Shown in pieces: positions 1 to 8,780 of a stretch of 64,000 nucleotides of DNA. Made by a program: the position numbers and the translations under genes. The first letter of the stretch is position 1. The number at the start of each line of letters is the position of its first letter. This stretch comes from Micromonospora endolithica (GTDB lineage Bacteria > Actinomycetota > Actinomycetes > Mycobacteriales > Micromonosporaceae), in the NCBI RefSeq assembly GCF_003626595.1, contig NZ_RBAK01000005.1, forward strand, positions 1-64,000, written 5' to 3'. The notes under the pieces are model-generated. The model made no database searches and was not told the origin of the DNA. It worked only from the letters and a program-made list of their open reading frames with translations.

Positions 1-669
1 GCCCAGAGCTGGGGCGTCACTGACCTCCACGACGGCCACAAAGCCGTCTGGGTCCGGCTCGCACCAATCAGACCCGACCATCAGCCCCGCGTCACCCGCC
101 AACCACGGACACACACCATCAAACCTGGTGTCGGAAAGCTGGCGCGACGAAGACGCCGCGCCGCGACAACGTCCCCCTGGACGATCAGCGAACGCCGCTT
201 GTCAGAGTCGACGACGTCGGATCATCATCACTCGGACGGCGGGCTGCGCGTGGCAGGCCTGCCCGCCGCGGCTGGAAGGGAGTGCACGATGACGGTCGGC
301 GCGCCAGCAGGCCCGGGCAGCGGCACCGGAGCGGCCTGGCACTGGATGACCGGCGGACTGCCCCGGCAACGACGCCGGCGCCCACCGGAGCAGATCCGCG
401 CGTCCCGGCTGGAGACCATGCCGCCGATGACCCCGTTGTCCGACCGGCGCTGCGCGCGGCCCACGCCGCGCTCTGCACGCTCATCGCCGCACATGTCGCT
501 GCCAGCACCACCGCACGAGGCTGCGCAGGCGATCCGGCGTCGGACGCCACCAGCGCGCGGAGGGCGCGACATGGCATCGGCGCTGCTGCTCACCCGTGCT
601 GCGCTCGTCGTGGTCGTCGTGATCTGCGCATGTGTCGCCTCGTTGGTGATGGCTGCCATGCTGCGCTAA
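1..669 (+). CDS. 3' end of an ATP-binding (HATPase, anti-sigma type) protein, truncated by the window edge
   Basis: Frame 1 is open from base 1 to the TAA at 667-669. The first residues, AQSWGVTDLHDGHKAVWVRL, match the end of the RsbW-like HATPase_c_2 fold, where a WGV...GKxVWxxL strand closes the domain. Such proteins bind ATP and usually act as anti-sigma kinases or regulators in actinomycetes. Only about 30 codons look like the domain. The following 190 codons are Arg/Pro-rich and low in complexity and end in a hydrophobic stretch (about 597-660), which is unusual for the family. The true end may therefore lie earlier, or a frameshift may have produced the tail. The domain call rests on a short segment. 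Confidence 0.45.
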   Translation, partial: AQSWGVTDLHDGHKAVWVRLAPIRPDHQPRVTRQPRTHTIKPGVGKLARRRRRAATTSPWTISERRLSESTTSDHHHSDGGLRVAGLPAAAGRECTMTVGAPAGPGSGTGAAWHWMTGGLPRQRRRRPPEQIRASRLETMPPMTPLSDRRCARPTPRSARSSPHMSLPAPPHEAAQAIRRRTPPARGGRDMASALLLTRAALVVVVVICACVASLVMAAMLR

Positions 670-892
670 GCCATCTGCACCATCCCTGTGCCCGAGCAAG
701 TAGCCTGCCAGGTCGAGCCGCCGCACCCTGGCAAGGGTTACCGCAGACGGATTCGCCGCAGGCCCACCCGGCCTCGACCGTCAACGCCCACCTCCCTCGC
801 ATTGGGCCGGTCCGTACTCGCCGACGTGACGGGCTTTTGTGGGGCAGCGCGTGTCCCTTACGGTCGCGCGCGACGACTGAGTGGGTGGGTGT

Positions 893-1254
893 CTGGCGGG
901 ACGCTGCGCGGCGGCCCAGCACCGCCAGCAGGCCAAGGCTGACCAGTGACAGGACCCATTGCGCCAGAAGCTTTTGGATGCCGTCCCAGACCGCGTGCAG
1001 TCCGACCGCTACCGCGAAGGCACACACGAACCCACCCACGGACCTGCTCCGCCAGCCCGCCAGAGCGCGGCTGCTGTCAATCCCGTCCAGGAGGCATGCA
1101 CGCCGGGACAGAGCAGTCCACGGACGAGCAGGATCTCCATCAACGCCTGGATATCACCGCGGCTGTTGATTAATGCGGCCACGGCATAGTCCATCGTCTT
1201 GAAGACCGCGACCCCGGCGCCGAAGGCGACGCCGAGAACCAGACCCTCCGCCAT
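893..1254 (-). pseudogene. PrsW-family intramembrane metalloprotease remnant, frameshifted
   Basis: The minus strand from ATG 1254 reads MAEGLVLGVAFGAGVAVFKT and continues to ASWTGLTAAALWRA. This matches the middle of PrsW proteases (DGLVLGxAxGxGFAxxEN...HAxWTG). Near 1036 the similarity moves to another frame and continues as GGFVCAFAVAVGLHAVWDGI, the last conserved helix, down to about 893. The N-terminal helices are missing and at least one frameshift separates the halves, so no full protease can be made. The usual Glu of the EN motif appears as Lys (FKTMDY). PrsW family members cleave membrane proteins such as anti-sigma factors, but this copy is very probably dead. Confidence 0.6.
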
Positions 1255-1406
1255 TGGTCCCTGTCCGGTTTCCCGCCGCCGGTGGCCGGGTTGGCCAGTG
1301 GGCGGGGCATGAGTTCCAGAGCGAATGAGTTGAGGGAGCGGCGCGGGTGCTGTGGCCTGGCCGGGGTGCCGGCTACCTGCGACTGCGTACCTCGGGGCGC
1401 CCGGGT

Positions 1407-2159
1407 TCAGGGCATGAGGTGGTGGACGATGGCGGCCGGGCAGGGCGCGTGGTGCAGCAGGGCGAGGCTGGTGGAGCCGAGGAGGATAAAGCCGCCTCGG
1501 GCCGCGGGCGCCGACGACGAGGAGTTCGGCGTCGGCGTCGGCGAGGATGCGGGGTTCATCACGCAGGTGTTGTTCGTCGTTGATGCCCCGGCGGGTTGCC
1601 AGGCGTAGTTGGCGCGCCGGGGCGCGGCACGCTGGAAGGCTTCGCCGAAGGCGAACCCGATGGCGTGGTCGTTGGTGGGTGAGCCGTCGACGCCGACGAT
1701 GACGGGGCCGGTGCGGTCGGTGTCGCCTTTGACGATGAGGACGGAGCAGGTGGCATGGGTGGTGGTCTGCCCGGCGACGGTGCCGATGAGCAGGCCGGTG
1801 AAGTTGCCGGGGCCGCGGGCGCCGATGACGATCATGTCGGCGGTGTGGGATTCGGCGGTGAGCATCTTGGAGGGGGCGCCGGTGACGACGACGCCGGTGA
1901 CCTCGAGGCCGGGCTGGGCCGTCGCGGCAGTGTCGGCGGCATGCTCGACGATCACGTCCGCCTGGTTGCGCAGTCCGGCCTCGGGTGGGCCGTGTTCGGG
2001 TGGATCGAGGGGCACGTGGAACAGGGTCAGACGAAAGCGTGGACGATGCGTAGGGGCGCATGTCGCCAGGCGGCCTCGGGGGCGGCGTAGCGGACGGCGC
2101 GGGAGTGCGTCGTCGGAGCCGTCCACGCCGACGACGATGGGTGCGCGGATGGTGGTCAT
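1407..2159 (-). pseudogene. Tandem-domain universal stress protein (UspA family), frameshifted
   Basis: This frame starts MTTIRAPIVVGVDGSDDAL and contains two UspA folds. Domain one keeps the nucleotide-loop signature VIGARGPGNFTGLLIGT. Domain two begins PVIVGVDGSPTNDHAIGFAF and ends GSTSLALLHHAPCPAAIVHH. Residues 18-45 lose similarity. In domain two the stretch RILADADAELLVVGARG lies in a neighbouring frame (about 1500-1560), so compensating frameshifts have scrambled the protein. The ATG overlaps the stop of the upstream acyltransferase gene (ATGA at 2156-2159), which indicates an operon with translational coupling. Family members bind ATP and accumulate under stress or dormancy. The frame is open throughout, so an altered protein could still be made, but function is doubtful. 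Confidence 0.6.
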
Positions 2160-3565
2160 CGATTCTCCCGTGGTCGTCGTGAGGGTGGCTGCCCGCCGTT
2201 ACGGTGAGCCGGTTCGGTTGGTGGTACGGCGCGAAGGATTCGTAGCAGGAGGGCGCCGACGACGTAGGCGGACAGGGCGATGGTGGGGATGCCCAGGGGG
2301 GCGGGTTGGGTGCGGGGCAGGAGGCTGTTATCGAGCAGCCCGAAGGACACCGCAGCCATACCGGTCACGGCCAACATCAGGCGGGGCGCTGGCCGGGCCA
2401 GCGCGCCGGCAGCGAGGGCGGGTAGCCAGCGGGGTCGGTGGCGTGGAGTTCGGACACCGCGGATCTCGATGGGGCCAAAGAGGGCGACCAGGACGGCGAG
2501 GACGGTGGTGAGCATGGTCAGCCAGGGCAGCCGCCACGCGAACCAGGCTGCGCTGCCCGCGGTGGGGGTGGGCAGGACGTCGAGGGTGTGCAGGGCGGCG
2601 GTGAGCAGGATCGCGGCGGTGATGTGCCACAGGAAGACGGTGAGGATGACCGCGTTGACCGCGATGACCACCATCCAGGGTCGGGTGCGGTGCAGCCACC
2701 GCTCGGCGCGGCGGCGTGTCAGCAGGGCGACGGCGAGCTGCACCGTGAGGAGGGCGAGCAGGGCGAGGCTGGGTGGGGACATGTTGTGCAGCCGTTCCCC
2801 CGGCACGTTGATCATGCTGACCGGGTACGGCCCGGGCACGGTCAGCACCACCAGCACGACCGCACCGCCGGCCAGCATGGCCCACAGGACGCGGGGCCGG
2901 GTGGGGAGGCGTCCGTCGCGCCAGAAGAAGCCGACCTGGTGGATGGCCAGCCATCCGAACAGGAAACTGCCGTTGCCCCAGGCCTCTTGCCCGGACAGGC
3001 GGGCGAGATCCCCGGCGGCGACGAGGAGAAGCAGGACTACGGGTACGGCGGCGCCGTAGCGGCGGTGCAGGACCCACATCAGTGGAGTGAGGGTGACCAC
3101 GATCAGGTAGACGGCGAGGAACCACAGCGGGATGGCGGCGAACCACACGACCAGCCGCACTCGCTGTGGGTCGGCCTCCAGCAGGCGGGCGATGCCGGCG
3201 CCGGCGGCGAGAACCGCCACGAGGGCGGTGGTGGGGCGTACCAGTCGGGCGGCGCGGTGCACCAGCCAGTCCCCGGCGCGCTGGCCCTTGCGGCGGGCGG
3301 AGGTGAGGGAGGCGGCGTTGGCGTAGCCGCCGACGAGAAAGAAGATGGGCATGACCTGCACCAGCCAGGTGATTGGGTACGCCCACCGCAGGTCCGGCAA
3401 CGCAGAACGGCCGGTCAACTGCCCGTCCTGGTATCCGACGACGGTGACCAGCCAGTGCCCGAGCACGACGGCGGTGATGGCGACCGCGCGCAGCAGGTCG
3501 ACGAACCGTTCCCGCTCCGGTGGCGTCCGCTCGGCCAGGCGCCGCACACCGACCAAGGGCTTCAC
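2156..3565 (-). CDS. Acyltransferase family 3 integral membrane protein
   Basis: About 469 residues with roughly ten hydrophobic helices. The N-terminus RFVDLLRAVAITAVVLGHW carries the conserved Arg and His of acyltransferase-3 (PF01757) proteins, and PIFFLVGGYANAASL is the next typical segment. These enzymes move acyl groups onto sugars, lipids or antibiotics at the cytoplasmic membrane; the substrate here is unknown. I chose GTG 3565 because the frame upstream of it is low-complexity and a small gene ends at 3571, leaving five bases between them. The Shine-Dalgarno (AGGGG) is unusually close to this start, so initiation may depend on coupling. The stop overlaps the start of the universal stress protein gene. 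Confidence 0.8.
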   Translation of the reverse strand: MKPLVGVRRLAERTPPERERFVDLLRAVAITAVVLGHWLVTVVGYQDGQLTGRSALPDLRWAYPITWLVQVMPIFFLVGGYANAASLTSARRKGQRAGDWLVHRAARLVRPTTALVAVLAAGAGIARLLEADPQRVRLVVWFAAIPLWFLAVYLIVVTLTPLMWVLHRRYGAAVPVVLLLLVAAGDLARLSGQEAWGNGSFLFGWLAIHQVGFFWRDGRLPTRPRVLWAMLAGGAVVLVVLTVPGPYPVSMINVPGERLHNMSPPSLALLALLTVQLAVALLTRRRAERWLHRTRPWMVVIAVNAVILTVFLWHITAAILLTAALHTLDVLPTPTAGSAAWFAWRLPWLTMLTTVLAVLVALFGPIEIRGVRTPRHRPRWLPALAAGALARPAPRLMLAVTGMAAVSFGLLDNSLLPRTQPAPLGIPTIALSAYVVGALLLRILRAVPPTEPAHRNGGQPPSRRPRENR

Positions 3566-3570
3566 CCCTG

Positions 3571-3819
3571 TCAGCGCACGACCGGTCCGGCATCGCCGCT
3601 GGAGCGTCCGGTGGCGGACACCGGCTGCCGTGACGCGGGCTCGTAGCCGCCGGGCAGATCGTGCAGGTCGGGCAGTGGTACCTCGATGCCGGCGGGCGGC
3701 AGGGTGCGCCGACGGTGGCGGGCTGCCGCGGCGAGGGCCGCGGCGGCGATCGCCGCGCAGGCCAGGTGGAGGGGGCGGGCAGTGACCGGGCGGCGGGATG
3801 AGCGGCGCCAACGGTTCAT
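3571..3819 (-). CDS. Small single-helix membrane protein, unknown function
   Basis: 82 residues. A basic N-terminus (MNRWRRSSRRPVTARP) precedes one Ala-rich hydrophobic helix at about residues 17-33, followed by a polar tail with Pro, Gly and Ser. The start ATG 3819 has a GAAAGG ribosome site eight bases upstream. The stop lies five bases before the acyltransferase start, so the two are probably co-translated. I do not recognise a family. It could anchor or assist the acyltransferase, which is inference from position only. Confidence 0.55.
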   Translation of the reverse strand: MNRWRRSSRRPVTARPLHLACAAIAAAALAAAARHRRRTLPPAGIEVPLPDLHDLPGGYEPASRQPVSATGRSSGDAGPVVR

Positions 3820-3901
3820 GATTGGATGCCTTTCGGTGGGTTGGTTGGATGCGGGGCCGTATGCCGGCTCGCGGATGCGGTTGGCATCGGTGGGCTGCTT
3901 G

Positions 3902-5734
3902 TCAGTGGCCGCGGTAGAGGATGTCGATGTCGGCGGCGTAACGCTCGGCGACCACCTCGCGTTTGACCTTCAGCGTGGGGGTGAGTTCGCCGTCGGCCTC
4001 GGTGAGGTCGCGAGGCAGGATGCGGAAGGTCTTGACCTGTTCAGCTTTGGACACGGTGCGGTTGGCGCGGTCCACAGCAGTCTGGATGTCGGCGCATAAC
4101 TGTGGGTCGTCCCGCAATTGGGCCACGGTGGCGTCCGGGCGACCGTTGGCGGTGCGCCACCGCTGCCAGGCCTGCGGATCGATGGTGACCAGCGCGGCCA
4201 CGTAGGGGCGTCCGTCGCCGACGAGCATGCATTGGCTGATCAGCGGATGGGCGCGGACGGCGTCCTCGATCGGTGCGGGGGCGAGGTTCTTGCCCGCGGC
4301 GGTCACGATGATCTCCTTCTTGCGGCCGGTGAGGCGCAGGTAGCCGTCGGGGTCGAGGCTGCCGAGGTCACCGGTGCGCAGCCACCCGTCGTCGGTGAAC
4401 GTGGCACGGGTCGCCTCGGCGTTGTTCCAGTAGCCGGGAAACACCACGTCCCCGTCAACCTGGATCTCGCCGTCGTCCGCGACGCGGATCCGCACGCCCG
4501 GTAGGGGCCGGCCGACGGTTCCGATGCGCTGCGCGTCGGGCAGGTTCGCCGTCAACGCCGGCGACGTTTCGGTCAGGCCGTAGCCTTCCAGCACCGTGAT
4601 GCCCGCTCCACGGAAGAAGTGCCCCAGACGCTCACCCAGCGGCGCCCCACCGACGATCGCCATCTGGCACCGCCCGCCCAGAGCGGCCCGCAGCTTGCGG
4701 TAGGCCAGCGCGTCGAACAAGGAGTGCGCCAGCCGCAGCAGACTCCCTGGTCCCCGTGGTGTATCCAGGGCGCGGCTGTAACGTACGGCGATCTGGTCCG
4801 CAGCGGTGAACAGCCATCCGCGATGGGCGTCCTCGGCCTTCTGCCGGGCCCGGTTGTGCATCTTCTCGAACACCCGCGGCACCGCCAGGATGAACGTCGG
4901 CCGATGCTGGCGCAGCTGATCGAGGACCCCGGCGATGTCGGAGCTGTGCACCATCGTCGCCCGCGTCTGCACCATCCCCACCTGGATCAGTCGGGCGAAC
5001 GCGTGCGCCAGCGGCAAGAACAGCACCGTCGACGCCCCTGTGTGCAGCAGCTGCGGCAGCACCGACACCGCAGCGGTCACGTCACAGAAGATGTTGCGGT
5101 GGGTCAGCACACAGCCCTTCGGCCTGCCGGTCGTGCCACTCGTATACACGATCGTGGCCACATCCGCGCCGCCCACCCGCCGGCGGCGCGCGTCGACCTC
5201 GCTGTCGGCGACGCTGCTTCCCTGCCCGGCCAGGGCGATCAGCCCACCGGCGTCGATCTGCCACGTCACACGCAGCGCGGGCAGACGCTCGCGCAGCCCG
5301 GCGACGGTGGCCGCGTGTCCGGCGGTCTCCACCACGCAGCCGACCGCACCGGAGCCGGCGAGGATCCACTCGATCTGCTCGCCGCTGGCGGTGTCGTAGA
5401 TCGGCACCGTCGCCGCACCGACCGCCCAGAGGGCGTAGTCGACCAGGGTCCACTCGTAGCGCGTGCGGCTAATCAGTGCCACCCGGTCACCCTGCTCGAT
5501 GCCGGCGGCGAGAAACCCGCGGGCGAGCGCGTGGACATCGTCGCGGAACGCCGCGCAACTCACCAGCGAAGCCGCCCCCCGTCGGGCCCGCTGCACGGGC
5601 CAAGACCGCGGATCCGGGTCCGGGCGGAGAAACTGCACCGCCTCCGGATCCTGCTCGGCGTTGTCCCACACCACCTCGGCCAGCCCCGGCACCCGCTCCC
5701 CGGTGAGCACCGGCTGCACTGCGACGTCCTGCAT
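3902..5734 (-). CDS. Long-chain acyl-CoA synthetase / AMP-dependent ligase (FadD15-like)
   Basis: 610 residues. The adenylate-forming motif VYTSGTTGRPKG lies at about residues 197-208, followed by GYGLTETSPALTAN and the hinge region TGDLGSLDPDGYLRLTGRKKE with the C-terminal Lys region NLAPAPIE. This is the full set for an AMP-binding ligase that activates fatty acids with ATP and CoA. The length and insert pattern fit the FadD15/ACSL group. ATG 5734 is preferred over the first ATG at 5773 because an ACGGGGGA ribosome site sits just before it. The neighbouring acyltransferase suggests a lipid-modification theme, but an 80-base gap separates the two. Confidence 0.88.
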   Translation of the reverse strand: MQDVAVQPVLTGERVPGLAEVVWDNAEQDPEAVQFLRPDPDPRSWPVQRARRGAASLVSCAAFRDDVHALARGFLAAGIEQGDRVALISRTRYEWTLVDYALWAVGAATVPIYDTASGEQIEWILAGSGAVGCVVETAGHAATVAGLRERLPALRVTWQIDAGGLIALAGQGSSVADSEVDARRRRVGGADVATIVYTSGTTGRPKGCVLTHRNIFCDVTAAVSVLPQLLHTGASTVLFLPLAHAFARLIQVGMVQTRATMVHSSDIAGVLDQLRQHRPTFILAVPRVFEKMHNRARQKAEDAHRGWLFTAADQIAVRYSRALDTPRGPGSLLRLAHSLFDALAYRKLRAALGGRCQMAIVGGAPLGERLGHFFRGAGITVLEGYGLTETSPALTANLPDAQRIGTVGRPLPGVRIRVADDGEIQVDGDVVFPGYWNNAEATRATFTDDGWLRTGDLGSLDPDGYLRLTGRKKEIIVTAAGKNLAPAPIEDAVRAHPLISQCMLVGDGRPYVAALVTIDPQAWQRWRTANGRPDATVAQLRDDPQLCADIQTAVDRANRTVSKAEQVKTFRILPRDLTEADGELTPTLKVKREVVAERYAADIDILYRGH

Positions 5735-5803
5735 GCCATCCCCCGTCAGGTCATGACCGGGCCCGCGATGCACGTCATGCCCGTGAGGGCCATCATGCCG
5801 CCG

Positions 5804-6112
5804 TCAGGTGTGGCGGTGACGGCGTTCGGCGGAACGCGCCCCGCCCCGACGGGTACCTCCACGCGCGGGTGTCTGCCTCTCGGCCAGGAGGCAACCAACG
5901 AAGCCCGCGGCTAGGACGACCGCCACGACGCCGAGGTCGACCGCCACCGGAGGACGACCCACCGGCGTCTCCGACAGCATCAACTCCACCCCGGCGAGGA
6001 CCGGCAGCACCGCCAGCGCGGGTCGCAGGTAGCGAGAGCGGCGGATCAGGACTGCCAGACCGAAGTACAGGCTGTGCAGACCGAGCACTGCGAACGCGTT
6101 CGCCGTCCACCA
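5804..6112 (-). pseudogene. C-terminal fragment of a TerC-family membrane protein
   Basis: The minus strand reads WWTANAFAVLGLHSLYFGLA and later ELMLSETPVGRPPVAVDLGVV. This aligns with the end of the intact TerC protein at 12187-13143 (WTANAFAILGLRSLYFCLA...LSETPVGKLPIPVTLGV). Only the last third is present. Similarity stops near 6112, exactly where IS256 transposase similarity begins on the other strand, so the gene was probably cut by insertion or rearrangement. It is one sign that a second copy of the TerC cassette once existed. Confidence 0.65.
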
Positions 6113-6114
6113 TG

Positions 6115-6695
6115 CAGTGGGCCGGCTACCTCACCGAACTCCGTAACCGGGATGGAGGACGGGGTTCATGGTCTGCTCCGACGGCCTCAAGGCATGATCG
6201 ACGCATCGAACAGGTCTGGCCAGAGGCGGTGCACCAACAGTGCGTCGCCCACTTGGTGCCGGCCAGCCTGCGGTACACCAACCGCAAGGACTGGCAGAAG
6301 ATCACCCCCGCGCTACGGGAGATCTTTACCGCCCCCACCGTCGCGGCAGCGGAGGCCCGGTTCGAGACGTTCGCCGCCGAGTTCGGCAGCCAGTACCCGG
6401 CCGCGATCCGGCTCTGGCGGACCTCCTGGCCGCAGTTCATGCCCTTCCTCGACTACGACCACGAGGTCCGCAAGGTCCTCTACACCACCAACATCATCGA
6501 GAGCCTCAACGCCCGGTTCGCCAAGCCGCCCGCCGCCGCGGGCACTTCCCGACCGAGCAAGCCGCCATGAAGATCCTCTACCTCGTCGTCCAGCAGAATC
6601 GCCGGGTTGGTGGGAGCATCACCGGCCGGGTCTACGGTTGGGCCAAAGCCCTCAACGCCCTGATCCTCACCTACGGCGACCGGATCACCATCTAA
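6115..6695 (+). pseudogene. IS256-family (mutator-type) transposase C-terminal remnant, frameshifted
   Basis: The segment QVWPEAVHQQCVAHLVPASL, the continuation RYTNRKDWQKITPALREIF and LDYDHEVRKVLYTTNIIESL are hallmarks of the C-terminal half of IS256-family transposases. Reading frame changes occur near 6150-6190 and again near 6540; the end, AAMKILYLV...GDRITI, is in another frame and stops at 6695. The N-terminal catalytic part is absent. It abuts the truncated TerC gene. It is inactive as a transposase. Confidence 0.7.
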
Positions 6696-6964
6696 CAACC
6701 TCGATCACACCACAGGCCCAAACACGGAAAACGACACACTCCCTAGCCGAGGAAGCGCAGCATGGGCGCAAGAGCGATCAAGCGTCGCGTCTGTCGACAG
6801 ATCGATGACGGCAAGGTAAGGCAAACCGGTGGTTTCGGCGGCGGCGACCCGCGACCTTCGTGGTAGTGCGACGATGTTGATCGCGGGCGACTAGGGGTCC
6901 GCGCTGCCGTGATCAGTCGAAGAGGGCCGGTAGGTGCGCGACGGTGACGGCGAGGCCCAGGGCC
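6696..6964. other. No gene seen
   Basis: This 270-base stretch between the transposase remnant and the winged-helix gene has no frame with convincing protein features and no clear hairpin. It may hold the lost end of the IS256 element. Confidence 0.4.
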
Positions 6965-7273
6965 TTACTGGTGGGATTCTTGCGGTGTTGTGAAGATCGC
7001 GATGAGTTCTCCGATGGAGTGGTCGCGTTCGGCGGGGTGGCGGAAGGGCCCATCTTGGTTGATGGTGTATCGGTTGCGGCGCCCGACCCGTTGTCGGGTC
7101 AGGTACCCCTCTGCTTCGAGGTCGGACACGATGCTCTGCGCGGCGCGTTCGGTGATGCCGATCGCCTGGGCGGCGTCGCGCAGGCGAGCTTCCGGGTCTC
7201 GGGCCAGCGCCAGCAGCAGGTGCCCGTGGTTGCTGAGGAAGGTCCACGTGGGTCGGGTGTCGGTTTCGGGCAT
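6965..7273 (-). CDS. Winged helix-turn-helix transcriptional regulator
   Basis: 102 residues. TWTFLSNHGHLLLALARDPE begins a MarR/ArsR-like winged helix, RLRDAAQAIGITERAAQSIV is the helix-turn-helix, and EGYLTRQRVGRRNRYTI is the wing. Similar short regulators are common in Streptomyces relatives. I chose ATG 7273 because the predicted fold starts there; no ribosome site precedes it. A TATCCT hexamer ends six bases before the ATG, so a leaderless transcript is likely. It is divergent from the DUF6671 gene with only 20 bases between starts, so it may control that gene (inference). Confidence 0.72.
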   Translation of the reverse strand: MPETDTRPTWTFLSNHGHLLLALARDPEARLRDAAQAIGITERAAQSIVSDLEAEGYLTRQRVGRRNRYTINQDGPFRHPAERDHSIGELIAIFTTPQESHQ

Positions 7274-7293
7274 CGGATCAGGATAGTTGGTGG

Positions 7294-8223
7294 GTGACCT
7301 TGACGGTCGCCTCTGGACGAGAAGCAACGATCTGTGTTTCGCGTATTGCTCCTCTTCTTTCTGGGTATGGTCAACTGGTGGTGGTGCCGCTGTTGCATGA
7401 CGTGCCGGCCAGCTTGGCCACTCTGCACGGCAAGCAGTGGCCGCTTCGGCCGTTGTTTGCCCGCTGGCTCGGCTTACGTCTGCGGGTGGCCGCGATCGAC
7501 ACCGACTCGTTCGGCACGTTCACCGGGGAGGTGCCCCGGTCGGGTTCGGCCCGGGAGACCGTGATCCGGAAGGCGCGTGCGGGGATGGCGGCGTCCGGCT
7601 GCCGGGTCGGGCTGGCCAGTGAGGGAAGCTTCGGTCCGTATCCCGGTACGCCGTGGCTTGCTGCCGATGTCGAGTACGTCGCCTTCGTCGATGACCGGTT
7701 GGGCTTGACTGTGGTGGAGTCGGTTCTGAGTGCGGAGACGAACCACGGTCACGTGGTGACCGACGGACGTGATCTCGGCTCGTTGTTGGCGTTTCTTCGG
7801 CGGTGTGGGTTTCCGTCGCACGCCGTGACGGTGCAGCCGGCTACCGGCGGCGGTCGGCCCGTGAAGGGCGTCCACCGGCTCGGTGAGTTGATCAGCACGG
7901 TTCGCGACGCCGCGCGGTTGAGCGCTGACGGTCGTGTGAGGGTCAGCGCGGATCTCCGTGCGCACGTGAATCCGAGCCGGATGCGGGTGATCGCCGCAGC
8001 CGGGCGCCGGCTGGCTGAACGGCTGGCGACGCCGTGCCCGGCGTGCGCGATGCCAGGATTCGGTCGTGTCGAGACGGTGATGGGGCTGCCGTGCGAGGCC
8101 TGCTGGTGTCCCACGGACCAGGTGGCGACGGTGGTCAGGTGCTGCGTGTCGTGCCCGTACACCGCGCGGACGGAGCGTACTGGCGGCGCCGACCCGAGTG
8201 TGTGCGAGCGGTGCAATCCGTAG
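7294..8223 (+). CDS. DUF6671-type protein with C-terminal cysteine-rich (zinc-ribbon-like) tail
   Basis: 309 residues. The conserved core reads AAIDTDSFGTFTGEVPRSGS, then KARAGMAASGCRVGLASEGS with FGPYP following, a pattern I recognise as the DUF6671 family of unknown function. The last 65 residues hold about nine Cys in pairs (CPAC, CEAC, CC/C, CERC), which suggests zinc binding. The GTG start at 7294 is the first possible. The family core starts near residue 28 (GQLVVVPLLHDVPASLATLH), so the real start could be later. The gene ends eight bases before the convergent carbonic-anhydrase-like gene. Confidence 0.65.
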   Translation: MTLTVASGREATICVSRIAPLLSGYGQLVVVPLLHDVPASLATLHGKQWPLRPLFARWLGLRLRVAAIDTDSFGTFTGEVPRSGSARETVIRKARAGMAASGCRVGLASEGSFGPYPGTPWLAADVEYVAFVDDRLGLTVVESVLSAETNHGHVVTDGRDLGSLLAFLRRCGFPSHAVTVQPATGGGRPVKGVHRLGELISTVRDAARLSADGRVRVSADLRAHVNPSRMRVIAAAGRRLAERLATPCPACAMPGFGRVETVMGLPCEACWCPTDQVATVVRCCVSCPYTARTERTGGADPSVCERCNP

Positions 8224-8231
8224 TGACGGTC

Positions 8232-8780
8232 TCAGCGGTGGCTGGCGCGGTGGGTATCGTCGAGTGTCACGGGTCGGATGAGCTCACTCCTGTCCTGCCA
8301 GCACAGACCGACCAGGTAGCACCGCCGGGCTGAGACTGCGGTAGTCAGGATATTCGAGCGTTTCCGCAGCATCGCGGCCGTGTGGCGAATCCGGGTGTCG
8401 GGTGTGCTGCCGGGTAGGCGGCAGACGTCGTGGCCGAGGATGATCACCAGCGCGGCGTTCATCTGCTCGATGGCGTACTCAAGGCTTGCGAGCACGGCCG
8501 GACCGATGGCGAGGCCGGCGGTGCGCACCGTGTACAGCTGTGCTCCGGTGAAGAGGCTGTCGATGTCCGCGTGCGGGTCGGAGCAGGCGAACAGTGCCGC
8601 CGGGCGGTCGACGGCAGAATCCCGTTGGCGGTCAGGTGGCAGGAGCGGGTGGAGATCCACGGGCGGAAAGACCGCGTCGGCCCGAGACCCGGCCATCGAG
8701 GCGATCGGTAGCTCGGTCGGCGGTCGGCGGTCGCGGGTGGCCGAGGCCGGCCACGGCCGGAGCGGGGTGCAAAGTCGCAT
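8232..8780 (-). CDS. Beta-carbonic-anhydrase-like protein with altered active site
   Basis: 182 residues. RPAALFACSDPHADI aligns with the CxDxR zinc loop of beta-carbonic anhydrases, YTVRTAGLAIGPAVLASLEY with the next conserved strand and helix, and VIILGHDVC with the HxxC zinc ligands. C66, D68, H117 and C120 are kept. The Arg that normally pairs with the Asp is His (H70), so activity may differ or be lost. It is shorter at the C-terminus than usual (about 200-230 residues). The ATG overlaps the stop of the isocitrate dehydrogenase gene by one base (TGATG), so the two are coupled. A carbonic anhydrase beside a CO2-releasing enzyme makes metabolic sense, but that link is inference. Confidence 0.55.
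   Translation of the reverse strand: MRLCTPLRPWPASATRDRRPPTELPIASMAGSRADAVFPPVDLHPLLPPDRQRDSAVDRPAALFACSDPHADIDSLFTGAQLYTVRTAGLAIGPAVLASLEYAIEQMNAALVIILGHDVCRLPGSTPDTRIRHTAAMLRKRSNILTTAVSARRCYLVGLCWQDRSELIRPVTLDDTHRASHR

Noticed and set aside
1009..2061. A single 350-residue minus-strand gene
   Set aside because: It is a composite: alternate-frame debris of the universal stress gene followed by the PrsW remnant.
2438..3646. A 402-residue Gly/Asp-rich plus-strand frame
   Set aside because: It is antisense to the acyltransferase gene and has the low-complexity composition of a shadow.
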